From the NCBI GenBank assembly GCA_018296165.2, contig JACKQL020000008.1, forward strand, positions 620,001 to 684,000: DNA of 64,000 nucleotides, written 5' to 3'. A program made the translations under genes and the position numbers. The DNA comes from Termitomyces sp. T153 (Eukaryota > Basidiomycota > Agaricomycetes > Agaricales > Lyophyllaceae). This document shows, piece by piece, positions 10,840-22,989 of the stretch (its first letter is position 1; each line of letters opens with the position of its first letter). Under the pieces are notes generated by a model. That model ran no database searches. It was given only the letters and a program-made list of their open reading frames with translations, and was not told where the DNA came from.

Positions 10840-12482
10840 TCTTTGGGACGGGGTTGTGTTGATCTCGTGACTCGTAGCCATATCGTGACTTTGTCGTAAC
10901 TGGCCATCTTCACCTCTGCCGCGCCGTTTTGCCATCTTATCCATACTACTGTTGTGTTGACGTCGCTGTCTATTGTCATCTTCATCGAGCATATCCAGCT
11001 CAGGTCTTTCTGACAACTTCAATAGTCTCAATTCTTGTGGGATGTTTGCTTTCATGGCACACATGATGTAAGGGCATTTTGTGTTGCCCTGGTGGCTGAT
11101 TGTCACATATCCATCTCACTGATAGCAGTAGGCATACTGTACTACTTAAGATGTCACATTCACTTGTCATTGATCCCACAGAAAATATCCAATGACAATG
11201 TTTGTCAATGGAAGTGTTCTCCCAGCTAGACTACCCTATAAGTATATGCATGGTCAATCCAGAATATTGTTGTGCGGCAGTGTGTGCAGCACACCTTCAT
11301 TGCTATTGGCTGTTGCTCTCTCATTGAATACAGGAGGGCTAATGTTGGTTGTTGTCCATTGGCTTTGTCACAGTGGGCAGCATTAAGTGCTGCCATCGCC
11401 TCCATGTAACAGAGCATTCTACAGACCTCCTTATCACACTGTATATCAAATGGACTTGTAGAGTAGTGCATCAGCAAAATGGTTGTTTTAATACTTCATC
11501 AAGTATAGCATGGGACCCATTGTATGAACAAAGCAACATGGTAGAGTATTTCTTAGCCATATTAGGTCATTATCACAATTTCATGTACTTACTAGGTTTC
11601 ATTATCATAGTAGCCTGCATATATTACAATCAAGCATGTTAGCCTGAACATAAGCAAAACCAAGTCTGTTAGCCTAAATATAAGCAAAACCAAGTTTGAT
11701 TTGCTGAAGAAATCATATATTATTCAGATAATCAAATATCAGTTTGGTATCAGGATAAGTTGATCTTATTTGAGAATGTTATGATAAAAACTTTGATATC
11801 TCCACTTAAAACATAGTTTTCAGGGTAAGTTCAAACTATAATCTTGAAGCAGAATTCTTAGTTTCAAACTCTCTGAAGCAACAATTATTCTATGATGCAC
11901 AGAGAATATATACTGTATTGCAAGAAGAGTTACATGATATGAGAATGCTTAATCAAGATGTTATTATTCCTTGCTGACTACAGTAATGCAACTGAATCTC
12001 AGTATGCTCTCTATTAGTATTGCCAAGAAATACCCTGATCAGAATGTTGACACTAATCTATGATCTTTTCAGTCTGATCATATCAAAAGTTGATCCACTC
12101 CAGTAATATTGGAGACAGATTCCGATGTGGTTCTCTTGCAAGCCCAATATTTTCATTGTGCTATAATTTGAACAAAAAATAGGCATATCAGGGCCTTGGG
12201 TGACATAGAAGGAGTATAGGTGAGCTCTGAGACCTTGACTATCTAATGGAATAAATATTTATTGACATTTTATGGTTATCAGTGACATAGTGCATCAACT
12301 TGGTGAAGCATCATGGTGACAGCAATGACAACATGCAAGTCAATCTACCACATCAACAATGAACTGTGCTGCCACCATCATGACATCTATGCCTAACAAG
12401 GCCAAGAGGTGTGCTGGGCATGTGTAGTATGCAAATAGCAAAGAACTGCAGAGTTGGCCAACAAAAAATTGGCTTGTATTGT
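10840..12482. other. Intergenic region; 3' flank of the synthetase gene, then AT-rich DNA
   Basis: CpG dinucleotides persist to about 10990 and then nearly vanish, marking the edge of the gene island. No gene is recognisable. A 30-bp direct duplication lies at 11639-11698 (two units beginning TTAGCCT and ending CCAAGTYTG). Confidence 0.5.
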
Positions 12483-13551
12483 TGTCACAACCCACTCCAG
12501 ACCGCTGGGCCTCCTCCCAAGCCTCCCTGCTTCCCCAGAGTCCCCCCCTCCAACATCCCCTTGACTCACCCCAACCCTTGTTCACCCAAGGCACCTGCCT
12601 CAGCCATCTCTGATGCTTCCCTGGCAAACCCTGGCATGTCCCTTGTGGGCCTCCTCAGTTCCCCTCCTTTTTCCATGAGGCCCCCAAGCCTCTCTGACAC
12701 CTCCTCTAACCCAGGCATGTGTCACTAGCTTGTCCCCACAACCCACTCAACCCCTCTGGAACTTCTCAACAACTGCAGAACAGACTGCATTCCCATTAGT
12801 TCCCATCAGAACATCAACATGGCCCACAATCTGAACAGAACCAACACCTGTCAACCCCATGTGGCTCCAACAAGTCCTGCTGTCACACCCCCAATACCTG
12901 GAGGAGTCCAGTAATCAGTATATAAGTCATAGAGTAGCACCTGTTACTCTTGTTACCCTATTCTTGATATTGCTTTACTTAGTTACTTGTGTCTTGTGTT
13001 TCCTTTCTGTTACATTTTCTGGTCTTCTTTCTATTTCAGTCCCTAGTCTCAAATCTATCTTTTTTCTCAGTTCTGTCTTGTTTTGACTCTGTCTCGCCTT
13101 GTGTATCCCTATCTTCTTTATCATTGCTAAGTCTCTTTCAACTCTAAGATCATTACAAACTCTTGCACATACATTACAATCCTCTAAACATTCATAAGCT
13201 AAATCTGGACCTTGCCCTATGCTCAGTTCCAAGACCCATCACTCTTAACTGATCCCCCATCAAACTCTAGCTCCATCCCCATCACTTACAGAGCCTCCAC
13301 TTGCCTCACTGCTTATACATTTGCTCATGGACTTGTACCTGATGCACTCCTGAACTCAAACTTTACCATACCTGGTCTTAAACTTCCTCAAACCCTCCAG
13401 ACTTGCTTGGACTGCCTCTCTTCCTTTATCCTTGCAAGTATCTGAAGTCCAGACTACCCTGGAGTGCTAGGTTATAAGTGCAGGACATCATGTCCACCTA
13501 GTAAGGATTTACCCAGTTAAGCTGAGCCCCCATAGTCAGTGGAATCTGACA
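12483..13551 (+). repeat. 5' LTR of G2
   Basis: Starts TGTCACAACC, ends ATCTGACA, 1069 bp. A TATATAAG box at about 12919-12926 is followed after roughly 30-40 bp by ATTCTTGATATT (12960-12971), which marks the likely RNA start. The bases after the LTR (13552-13564, TGATATCAAGACT) form the primer-binding site, nearly the reverse complement of that start; one mismatch exists in this LTR but not in the 3' LTR. Confidence 0.9.
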
Positions 13552-13559
13552 TGATATCA

Positions 13560-14887
13560 AGACTCTCCCTTACTCTGTTCTCAATGTCTGCATACAACCC
13601 TGCATCAACCCTGCTAGCTACCCAACTGACATCTATAGTAGGCTGGTGCCCAAAAACTACTATGCCCTTTTCTATCCAGGCCCACTGTGTATCAGTACAT
13701 TTCCTGTCACTGGACCCCAGATCCAAACCAGGCCTTCTATGCCCCCTCCATCAGTCAGGGAGTACTACTGGCTGGAGCCACCCCCTGATGTTCCCTGCTG
13801 ATGGGGTTACCCTTGCATGTACTCTGGAGGATTTCCTGGAGCACTCCCAGCCATGCCCAACTCTGCCTACCTCTTCCCAGTGCACTACTATGTCTATCCC
13901 AGTCTCCACTGCAGCCCCAGCTCCTCCAGAGCCACCAGATAACTATCCCTCTTCTCAACTCCAATTCTCTGCTCAAATTCCTCCTTTTTCTAGACAGCAG
14001 CAAGTTGAGGCCTATATACAACAATGCAATTAAGTTCTCTGCTCCCTCCACCTATCCTCTGCAGAGTTTGCAAGATGTGCTTGCACCCTCCTTGTCAGCT
14101 TTGGTTATCACAACACCCCAGCCACTCTGGAGGTTTGGGCAGATTGCTTCCTTGACTTCCATGAATGCTATCTACAAGGCATCCTCCCTGAAGCTATGCA
14201 AGGCACCTTGGGAATTGATGCTCATCTCTGGAATGAGCTTCACACCCTGATTAAAGAAATTCACACTAGCCTGAACCCTCATCAGTTTGAAGATCTTGGA
14301 ATGAGCTCCATGCCCTGGTCAAAAAAATCCACACTAGCCTAAACCCTCATCAGTTTGAAGATCTATTGGATCCTGCCTGCTCCTTCCACATGCAATGGAA
14401 AGAACCCACTAGTGTATAAAGCAAAGCCCTGCCCTCCTTTTCTCATCAGCAGAAAGAGCTCAATGCTGCATCCAACATTCTGAGGACCCTCAACTCTACT
14501 AGAGAACTCTTTGACCAACCCACCGCTCACACCTTGGCCCTCTCTGCTCATTCCAGAGTAAACTCTGTCCCCAGCACCTTTCATATATGGGGCCAACCTG
14601 CTGCCCCTGAGCCCCCCACTCAGAGGCCCCCTCCATGCATCAACAATGACATTGTTTCCAATCAAACCCTCTCATACATTAACAAACCCAGAAACCCTGG
14701 CAGAGAGCCTGCTCCTCACAACAACATCCCAGGTCCTCTCTAGGACAGACCTCCCTACTTTGACCTTCTGCCCCTTGTGGAAACACTCCTCCAAATGTGC
14801 CCCACCAGACTGCCCCAGCTCCTCAGTGTTAGCCCATGGACCTTGAAGCACTCCAGCCCCCCTTCCCCAACAATATTCCTTGACCCC
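13560..14887 (+). pseudogene. G2 gag, N-terminal half, interrupted by G1
   Basis: A Pro/Tyr-rich N-terminus starting at an MSAYN-like ATG (about 13584) matches the start of G1 gag, followed by SRQQQVEAY and a segment like EFARCACTLL. Several frameshifts and stops are present. A 67-bp tandem duplication (about 14226-14361) repeats the stretch coding ELHTLIKEIHTSLNPHQFED. Translation would stop where G1 is inserted after ACCCC at 14887; the gag resumes after 25755. Confidence 0.75.
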
Positions 14888-15816
14888 TGTCACAACCTGC
14901 TCCCTAGACCCCAACACCACCCCCAGCCCCCCCAATGCTCCACCAAATTCCCCAACCCTCACCCACCCTCCACGCCCACTTTGGGCAACTCCAACACTTC
15001 CTCGGCAAACCCCAACAGCTCCTTGATCAACTCCAACGCCTTCTCCACAGCAGTTGATACATTCCCTGAATTTCCCTGGACTCCCAAGGCTTCCCCTGAC
15101 CCCAGAACAATCCACTTTCCAACTGATCCCATCAGAATGTCACTACAGCCTGCTCCAAGATCGCACCCAACAACTGTTGACTCTGCACAGTTCTGTTGAG
15201 CCTGCTGCCATATCCTCTGCCCTCCAGAGCCACCCAGTAGTAGGTATATAAGCCATAGAATAACCCCTAGTACTTTAGTCTTGATATTGCATTTACTGGT
15301 TTCCTATGTCTTGTCTTTTGTCTTGTCACTGTCTCTATTTTTAGTTTCAAATCCATCTCTTTTCCCTGTCTTGTCTCACCTTGTCTCCATCTCATCTCGA
15401 CTGTGTATATTTCCTTTGTCTTTCTAAGTTCCTTTCATTTCCAATGTCAGTATGAACTTTGCATGCATGCTATGACCCGAACATTCTTATGACAACCCTG
15501 GACCTTGCTCCTCATTCGGCCCAGGAACCCCTCTCATCTTGGTGATCTCCCATCAAACTCTGGCTCTGCCCCCATCAGCTGTAAAGTCTTCGCTTACCCC
15601 ACATTCTATTTGCATGCCCACAAACTTGTTCTGGTGAATATACTTGGTCTTAGATGCCCCTGAACCACTCCGGACTTGCTCAAACTGCCCCCTAGCTCCC
15701 CCTTGCAAGTCCCTCCGTGCCAATCCTGGATGCTTGGTTATAAGCATAGGACATCACGTCTGCCTACTAAGGACTCACCAGTGTAGCTGAGCCCCCATTG
15801 TCAGCGGAACTTGACA
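14888..15816 (+). repeat. 5' LTR of G1
   Basis: Starts TGTCACAACC and ends ACTTGACA. The TATA box begins at 15245; 32 nt later AGTCTTGATATT (15277-15288) marks the likely transcript start. Compared with the 3' LTR, most differences are CA in one copy against TG in the other, or CG against TG/CA. Confidence 0.95.
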
Positions 15817-15817
15817 T

Positions 15818-15829
15818 AATATCAAGACT
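15818..15829 (+). promoter_or_regulatory. Primer-binding site of G1, self-complementary to the LTR transcript start
   Basis: The bases just inside the 5' LTR read AATATCAAGACT. They are the exact reverse complement of AGTCTTGATATT at 15277-15288, which lies 32 nt after the start of the LTR TATA box. No TGG start typical of a tRNA primer site is present. In Tf1/sushi-group elements the 5' end of the RNA folds back on the primer site and primes cDNA synthesis; the same is inferred here. Confidence 0.75.
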
Positions 15830-15848
15830 CCCCCTTACCCCATTCTCA

Positions 15849-18271
15849 ATGTCTGCATATAACTCCATGTACAACCCTGCTGGCTACCTAACCAATATCT
15901 ATGGTCAACTGGTACTGGGAAATCTCTACACCCCATTCTATCCAGGCCCCCCTACAGATCAGTATGTTCCTTGTTACTGGACTCCTGACCCCAACCAGGC
16001 ATTCTACGCCCCCTCCATCAGCCAGGGAATACCTCCGGGCTGGCGCCGCCCTCCCGCATTCTCTGCCAATGACAACAATCCCTGTATGTACCCCAGAGGA
16101 TACTCTGCAGCACCCCCTAACCCCACCTACCTTCTTCCTGCCCACTATTACATGTACCCAGTCCCTGCTGCAGCCCCAACCCCTCCAGGGCCTATGAATA
16201 ATTATTCCCCCCCTCGTATGCCATTCCCCACTCAAGCTCCTCCTTCTTCCAGGCAGCAAAGGGTTGAAGCCTATGCCCAACAATGCAACAAAGTCCTCTG
16301 CTTCCTCCGCCTCTCTCCTGCAGAGTTCACAAGATGCACCTGCACCCTCCTCACCAACCTAGGTTACCCCAACACCTCCGCAACTCCAGAAGTCTGAGCA
16401 GATTGACTCCTTGACTTCCATGAGTGCTATCTGCAAGGAAACCTCCTGGAGACTATGCAAGGCACCCTGGGCATTGACAATAACTTACAGAATAAGCTCC
16501 ACACATTGGTCAAAGAAATCCACACCAGCCTGAACCCCCACCCCTTCAAAGACCCTCTAGACCCCACCTGCTCCTTCCATGTGCAACATGAGGAGCCCAT
16601 CAGAACACAAAACAAAGCCCTGCCTTCCATTCCCCATCAGCAGGAAGAACTCAACATGGCCTCCAGCATTTTGAGGAACCTTAACCCTGTGGGGAGATTG
16701 TTTGACCAACCAGCCACCCATACCTTGGCCCTCTCTGCTCACCCCTGAGCCAACTCTGTCCCCAGTGCCTTCCGAACCTGGGACTAGCCCACCGTCTCCA
16801 AACTCCGCTCTCAATGGCCGCCCCCACATGTTGATGATGACAACCAGACTCTCTCCTACATCAATGAGCCTGGTAACTCTGCCAACAAGCATGCCCCATG
16901 CAATGGACCTCCACAAGACTGACCCCCCACTTCAACCTCCATGCCCCTCATGTCAATGCCCCTCTGCCCCATCCCAATGCCCCGGTCCCCCTGCAACAGC
17001 CCACAGGTCCTGGGGCACTCCGACCACCCTTTCCTACCAACCATCCTCATCCCCCGCCCACTCTGATGCCTAACCCTCCCACCGATGCCAATTATTTTGG
17101 ACCCCCCACCCCCAGAGGACCCCCTCAATGGGCCCAGGAGCCCACCCTGGGCAATGCGGGTCAACCCCCTGGTGGAGGGCCACCCAACAGCAGACCCCCT
17201 AGGAGATGGGGCCCGGCAATGGACAACTTCCCCCCCCAGCGCAGAAATGGGAACAACTACTATTACTACTACAACACTGGACCCCTGCCCCAAGCTCAAA
17301 ATCCACAGGACAATACCCGCAACACACTGGCCCAGGAGGGTAAGCTCGACATTCAGAAACCTGAACCCTTCACTGGCCATGACCTCCAGAAGTGGCAAAT
17401 CTTTCTAACCCAGTGTCTGACTAGGTTCCAAGCTAAGCCGATTACCTTCCAACTTGAGAGCTCACAAGTGGCCTTTGCCATGTCATATTTACAGGGTATC
17501 ACTTTTGATCATTACACCACGCTACTCCAGTTTGACCTCAACAACCCCGTGCTCTCCAATTGGCTTGCTTTCACCTAGGAATTTTCAAGTAAGTTTGGTG
17601 TCTTTGACACCATAGTGGAGGTGGAGGAAAATCTTTTCAACCTCCAAATGTGCAACAATGAATGCTTCATGACATTTATTGTACGGTTTGAACAGGAAGC
17701 CTACAAGACCAGCTGGAACTACAATGCTCTCCAATTTGCCCTCCGTTGTGCCCTGCCTCAATGGATCAAGGATGTCCTTTGCCTTGCACCCAAGCAAACC
17801 ACCTATGATGGGTACAAGGTGCTCATTACCCAGGTCAACCAGCATTACTGGGAAGATTGCAGCAAAAACACAGTGCCCCAGACCCCCTGGAATGCCTCTG
17901 GTAACACCAACTGGCAGGCCAGAGCAACCAACAGCATTCAATCCTCAATCCCCACTAACCCTGCCAACCCTGTGCCCTGTTTTTCCTCAGGCCAAGGAAT
18001 TACCAGCACCAATCAATCCCCGGAACAATGTCCACTGGCCCAGCTCAATGCTGCCGACCTCCATGAAACTCCAGAACCTCTGGACACCAACCCTAACAAC
18101 CACAACAGCATTCTGGACCCCACCAATGACCAAGAAGCCTTATGCGCAAACAGGATTTGGGATAGCCTGTGGATCAACGTGCCAGAGGAAACACAGGAGA
18201 AACGATGGAAGGAGGGCATGTGCATCCTATGTGGTGAGCAGGGACACTTTATTCACAGTTGTTCTAAATGA
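15849..18271 (+). pseudogene. G1 gag polyprotein
   Basis: Starts at an MSAYN ATG soon after the LTR. The N-terminal third is rich in Pro, Tyr and Asn (disordered). It is followed by a helical stretch (SRQQRVEAYAQQCNK), a second Pro/Asn-rich linker with a poly-Tyr run, and a retrotransposon gag domain (about 17360-17860; phrase EPFTGHDLQKWQIFL). A CCHC zinc knuckle CILCGEQGHFIHSC ends it (about 18220-18262). The protein would form the particle and bind RNA. Breaks: two close stops at about 16395-16405, a frameshift between about 16750 and 16900, and a TAG at 17576-17578. The same TAG is present in G2, whereas G3 has CAG. Confidence 0.85.
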
Positions 18272-18329
18272 CAGGTGATGGGATGCACTGTGTGGATGAT
18301 CAATGGAGAAGACTGTAACTACCAGTTTA

Positions 18330-19480
18330 TGGAAAATGAGTCAGTGATTTAGGTCTTAAAGATGCACTAGACTGTGGACCAGACCTTGATGTCTTTTCTG
18401 CCCTGGCCACACTCCTTGGCGCAACAATACTCACCCCAGACAGCCCCCCGGTACACCTCCCCTCCCACTCATCCACCAACCTCCTCCTCTGCACCACTCT
18501 TCCCTTCACCAACAACCTCATCCCCACACTAGTTGACAGCAGTGCCACCAACAACTTCATTGATGAATCCCTGGTGGCACTCGCTCCCCACCCCCTCCAA
18601 TGCCTCCCCAAACTTTTTGATGGAGACCCTACTCCCATGGGAGACATCACACACTGCCTGGAAATGACCATGACCTTTGCCAATGGACAACAGCAAGAAC
18701 TCTGACTACTTATCACAAAATTACACCCCTCCACCCCCATTGTCTTAGAATTCTCATGGCTCCATTTCACCAACCCTCACATTGACTGGCCCAGCCTCAC
18801 CCTCCACTTCGACCGGGACAACCCCACTGACTCCAGGCTGGTACATTTCAATGTCTCACCCTCCTCCAAGAACTCCGAGACCACAATCAACCACTCCTGG
18901 ACTCTCCTGCAGCTCTGCTCTAGATCTGCATGGTCATTCATCATCAATGTCTGACTCAATGACTCTTACAAGGTTTTTCCTGCCCTTGTTGACAGCAGTG
19001 CCTCTGGCACCTTTGTCAGTAATCAGCTCAGCCTCCAGTGCAATGACCTCGACAAACCCCTCAAGCTCCAACTCTTCTACAGAAGCCCTGCCATGACAAT
19101 AATCACTCAATATCATGACAACACCCTCACCCTTGACAACAACCTGCAGTTTCAGGCCCGGCTCCTCATCATCCAATTACCTCCACCGACTCCAATCATG
19201 CTTGGACTCCCATGGCTGCAAGATGTCAACCCTGACATTGACTGGAAGAACCTCACCATGCAATTCCCCAGCCCTGAAGCAAGTTTAGCAGCTGCCATCC
19301 CCCTCCACCTCCAGTCTATCTCGGACTCCAATGTCTCCCACTCCAGCGCCAGTACATCTGGAGTGACCCAGAGTCCCTCAACCTCCAATGACAACCCCAA
19401 TGAAGAAGGAGATGCCACTCCACCTCAGTCACCCTCAATCACATTACAACGGCTACCTCCCAACATACCCCAGAATTGAT
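18330..19480 (+). pseudogene. G1 pol N-terminus with two consecutive retropepsin-like domains
   Basis: Two homologous units follow each other. The first has LVDSSATNNFIDESL (about 18525-18570) and later PHIDWPSLTLHF. The second has LVDSSASGTFVSNQL (about 18983-19027) and later LGLPWLQDVNPDIDW. Each unit shows the Asp-Ser-Gly-type active-site strand followed by the hydrophobic LG-x-x-WL...DW block of retroviral aspartic proteases. In both, the Gly of DSG is Ser; an AGCGGT to AGCAGT change at a CpG would explain this. The doublet recurs in G2 and G3. Normally one domain is encoded and dimerises. A few TGA stops break the frame. Confidence 0.8.
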
Positions 19481-19549
19481 ACAAAGGCCCACAGTACCCT
19501 GACCAGCGATGCTCTAAGTCCCTGACCAACTCCACCACCACTCTGGACT

Positions 19550-21125
19550 CATCTGCTACCACTCTGACGTCCAACTCCATCAACTCCAGAAACCTCGACA
19601 TTAAAATCATCAGTGCCATCCCCTTTGCATGCCTTCTACAAGATGGCACCCCCACCTTCCAGTTACAAATCACACCAGCCCTACCTGAGGAGCACCTCTG
19701 CACAGGGACCACCACGCCAGAGAGTAAGATGGAGGAACAGATCCTATCCAAAGTAGTTCCCCCAGAGTATCATGAGTTTGCCGACATGTTCTCTGAAGGG
19801 AGTGCCAAAGAACTTTCCCCACACCGCTCCTACAACCACAAGATCAACTTTGAAGAAGGCACCTCACCCCTGTTTGGCAAGATCTACAACATGTCTGAGA
19901 TTGAGCTCTGAGCCTTGAAGGAATACCTCAATGACATGCTTGGCAAGGGCTTCATATGCCCGTCAATCTCTGCCGCTGGCACTCCAGTTCTGTTTGCCAA
20001 GAAGAAGGATGGGTCACTCCAACTCTGTGTGGATTATCAGAGATTCAACAAAGTCACCAAAAAGAATTGGTATCCCCTCCCCTTGATTGGAGACCTCATT
20101 GATCGTCTCCGCAGTGCCAAGATTTACACAAAGATAGACCTCCGCTCTGGCTACAACAATGTCCAGATTGCTCTGGGACATGAATGGAAGACCGCCTTTC
20201 GCACCCGCTATGGCCTCTTTGAGTACCTCATAATGCCCTTCGGAATGACTAACTCCCCCACCACTTTTCAGTACTTCATAAATGACATCTTCCATGACAT
20301 GAATAATGTTTTCGTTATTGTATACCTGGATGACATCCTGATCTACTCAAATTTGCCGACGGAGCATCCAGAGCACATCTGCTGCATTTTAGAATGACTC
20401 TGAGAGTACCACCTTCAAGCCAAACCCAAGAAATGCTCCTTCCACACAATGGAGGTTGAATATCTCAGAGTCATCATCACCCCCGATGGCATGCGCATGG
20501 ACCCCGCCAAGGTCGATGCAGTACTCAATTGGCCCCTGCCATGGAACATCAAGGAGGTACAGTCATTTCTGGAGTTTGCTAACTTTTATCACTGTTTCAT
20601 CGACAACTACTCTGGGATCACCAAACCCCTCAACTGACTCATATGGAAGGACACCCCTTGGGACTGGGACAGCAAGTGCCAGAGCGTATTCCTCCTCCTG
20701 AAGAAGGCCTTCACCTCCACTCCGGTCCTCTGCCATTTTGACCCCTCCCTACCAATCATGCTCGAATGTGATGCCTCCGACTACGCTATTGCCGGGATAC
20801 TCTCCCAGTCGAACTTGGGGGGCAAAGATCTCCATCCCATTGCCTTCTACACCCAATCGATGATCCCAGCAGAACTCAACTATGACATCTACGACAAAGA
20901 ACTCCTCATGATTGTCAAAGCCTTCTGTCAGTGGCAGGCCTACCTTGAGGGGTCCCCACACCACATCCAAGTATACTCCGACCACAACAACCTGCAATAC
21001 TTCATGACCACAAAACAGCTCAGCTGCTGCCAAGCCTGATGGTCCAAAACCCTCTCAGAGTATGACTTCACCATCCACTACTGCCCTGGGCAACTTGGCA
21101 TGAAGCCCAATGCCCTCACTTGAAG
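19550..21125 (+). pseudogene. G1 reverse transcriptase and RNase H
   Basis: A family linker (VPPEYHEFADMFSEGSA) leads into the RT. Fingers show [18 protein letters not shown], then [10 protein letters not shown], the palm [13 protein letters not shown] and the catalytic [10 protein letters not shown] (about 20318-20350), all intact. The thumb/connection includes GMRMDPAKVDAVLNWP. The RNase H-like domain has LECDASDYAIAGILSQ and YDKELLMIVKAF. The enzyme copies element RNA to DNA. Stops (TGA) at about 19909, 20395, 20635 and 21037 sit mostly where relatives have Arg codons, fitting CGA to TGA change. Otherwise the frame is largely open. Confidence 0.92.
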
Positions 21126-21329
21126 ATCTGACATGTACCTGAAAAAGTCATTTGAAGCTGAATGGAATGCATTCAACCATCGAGTGGTAATCCCTCCCGA
21201 ACATCTACATGCTGTACTGATTTTAAATGAACAAGGAATCCTCTAGCAAATCAGAAGTTCACCCCCAGACTCCTTCTTCACCCAGCACAACCCCTGCAAC
21301 AACTCTGACAAGTCAAGTGCTGGGAACCC

Positions 21330-22225
21330 CTTTTTGCTGTCTCCAGACCACTGCCTCCTGCTCCAGAGTGGACGAATTTACACTCCGGACCACAAGTCCA
21401 TCCACCTTGACATACTCTGGCAGCACCACAACCATAAGCTCCAGGGGCACCCAGAAATTCATAAGACCCTTCAACTCATCTCCCAGACTTACTTTTGGCC
21501 AGGAATGAAAAAGGATGTCACGCGATACATAAGGGCCTGTGAACCTTGCCTCCAGGCCAAGGTGCCCTGCCACCACCCCCATGGACTATTGAAACCCCTC
21601 CCTGTTGGTCACCGCCCCTGGTCCTCCCTATTGATGGATCATATCATTAAACTCCCTGACTCTGAAGGTTTCAATGTGATCCTTGTTGTCATTTGCTGCC
21701 TCACCAAGCAAGCCCTCTTCATCCCCTGCCACACCACCGACAATGCTCTGGAGTTTGCCAAACTATTCCTCAAACACGTATTCTCCAAGCATGGACTCCC
21801 AGATGACATCGTCTCTGACCGCAGACCCCTGTTCATATTCTACTTTTGGCAATTGCTATGCAGGGCGCTGGAGATCAAAACCAGACTCTCCACTGCTCAT
21901 CACCTGGAGACTGACGGACAAACAGAACAAGTGAACCAGACACTGGAGCAGTACCTCCACCTTTACGTTAACTATTTACAGAACGACTTGGCATGCAGAA
22001 CTCTCCCTCACCGAATTCACCTACAACAACATGCCCCACTCCACCACTGGAGTCTCCCTCCTCTATGCCAAGAAAGGCTACAACCCTCAACTCACCCTGT
22101 CCCTGAAGGACATCCCCTCCCATGCTGCCCACAAAGTCGCCGAGGACCTCCGATCTCTTCACCAATTCCTCTGGGACAAGATCAACACTGCCAATCAAGC
22201 CTACTCCAAACATGCCAATGCTTGA
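21330..22225 (+). pseudogene. G1 integrase
   Basis: The N-terminal H-H-C-C zinc finger is visible (HH...GH...H, then CEPCLQAK), preceded by DILWQHHNHKLQ. The core has LLMDHIIKLPDSEGF with the first Asp, SKHGLPDDIVSDRRPLF with the second, and ETDGQTEQVNQTLEQY with the Glu. The second phrase of the usual LVIVDRLTK is changed to ICCLTK. A one-base insertion near 21990 (in the stretch for QNDWHAE) shifts the frame; the sequence continues as TEFTYNNMPHSTTG to about 22225. It would insert cDNA into the chromosome. Confidence 0.9.
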
Positions 22226-22249
22226 TGTGACCCCACCCCCAACTGGCCC

Positions 22250-22692
22250 CCTGGCACCTTGGTTTGGCTCGATCAACACAACCTCAAGACCTAGAGGCCC
22301 TCCATCAAATTAGACTGCAAATGCCTCAGTCCCTTCAAAGTCCTCTGGAAGGTCTCCACGCACGCCTATAAACCTGACCTACCTCTGGGCTTGAAAGGCC
22401 TCCACCCCATGTTCCATGTTCGACTCCTCAAAAAACATGTCTTGGACCCCTTTTCTGGCCAGTGCCCCAGCTGACCACCCCCCATCGAGGTTGAGGATGA
22501 GTACTGCTACAAGGTCAACTAGATCCTTGACTCCCGCTTGGTCCATGGATGACCCCAGTACTTAGTCCGCTGGAAGGGCTACAGACCTGAGGATGACACA
22601 TGGGAGCCCTGAAAAAACCTTGACGGAGCCCCTGATGAACTCCAGGACTTCCATCAACAACACCCCACCAAGCCCTGGGACCCCCAGGACTA
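22250..22692 (+). pseudogene. G1 integrase C-terminus with chromodomain
   Basis: After HPMFHVRLLKKH, a typical end of Gypsy integrase, comes a chromodomain: EVEDEYCYKVN, then ILDSRLVHG, YLVRWKGYRPEDDTWEP and a C-terminal helix NLDGAPDELQDFH. The two aromatic positions of the cage (Tyr/Trp) are kept. A chromodomain on the integrase places the element in the chromoviruses; it guides insertion by binding modified histone tails. Stops interrupt it where the family would have Gln, Arg or Trp (TAG after KVN, TGA after VHG, TGA after WEP). Confidence 0.88.
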
Positions 22693-22989
22693 GCAAGCAC
22701 AGATGGCATCAGTGGGCATAACCTCCGCCTCTGGATTTATCAGAGATTCAACTCCTACGAGTACCCCCCTTACATGTTTTCACTTACTTTGCCCCTTACT
22801 CATTCTGAAAACTTCTCATGCTCAGCAGAAGTGCAGGGAGTCCAATATCAACAAGGCTACAAATACAAAATATAGAAATAGGGGAGTGTGGGGCAATGAG
22901 ACACCAGAATCCAGAAAGCCCCTACTCCCCCTCCCCCTCCAAATCCACCTCTGCTATCCTCCCCACCAGATCCACCTCCAGCTGTGCTA

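Noticed and set aside
13755..17398. Several long Gly/Val/Trp-rich minus-strand frames across the gag regions
   Set aside because: They are the complement of Pro-rich gag codons and change with each copy; unlike the frame at 22990-24131 they overlap a clear sense protein.
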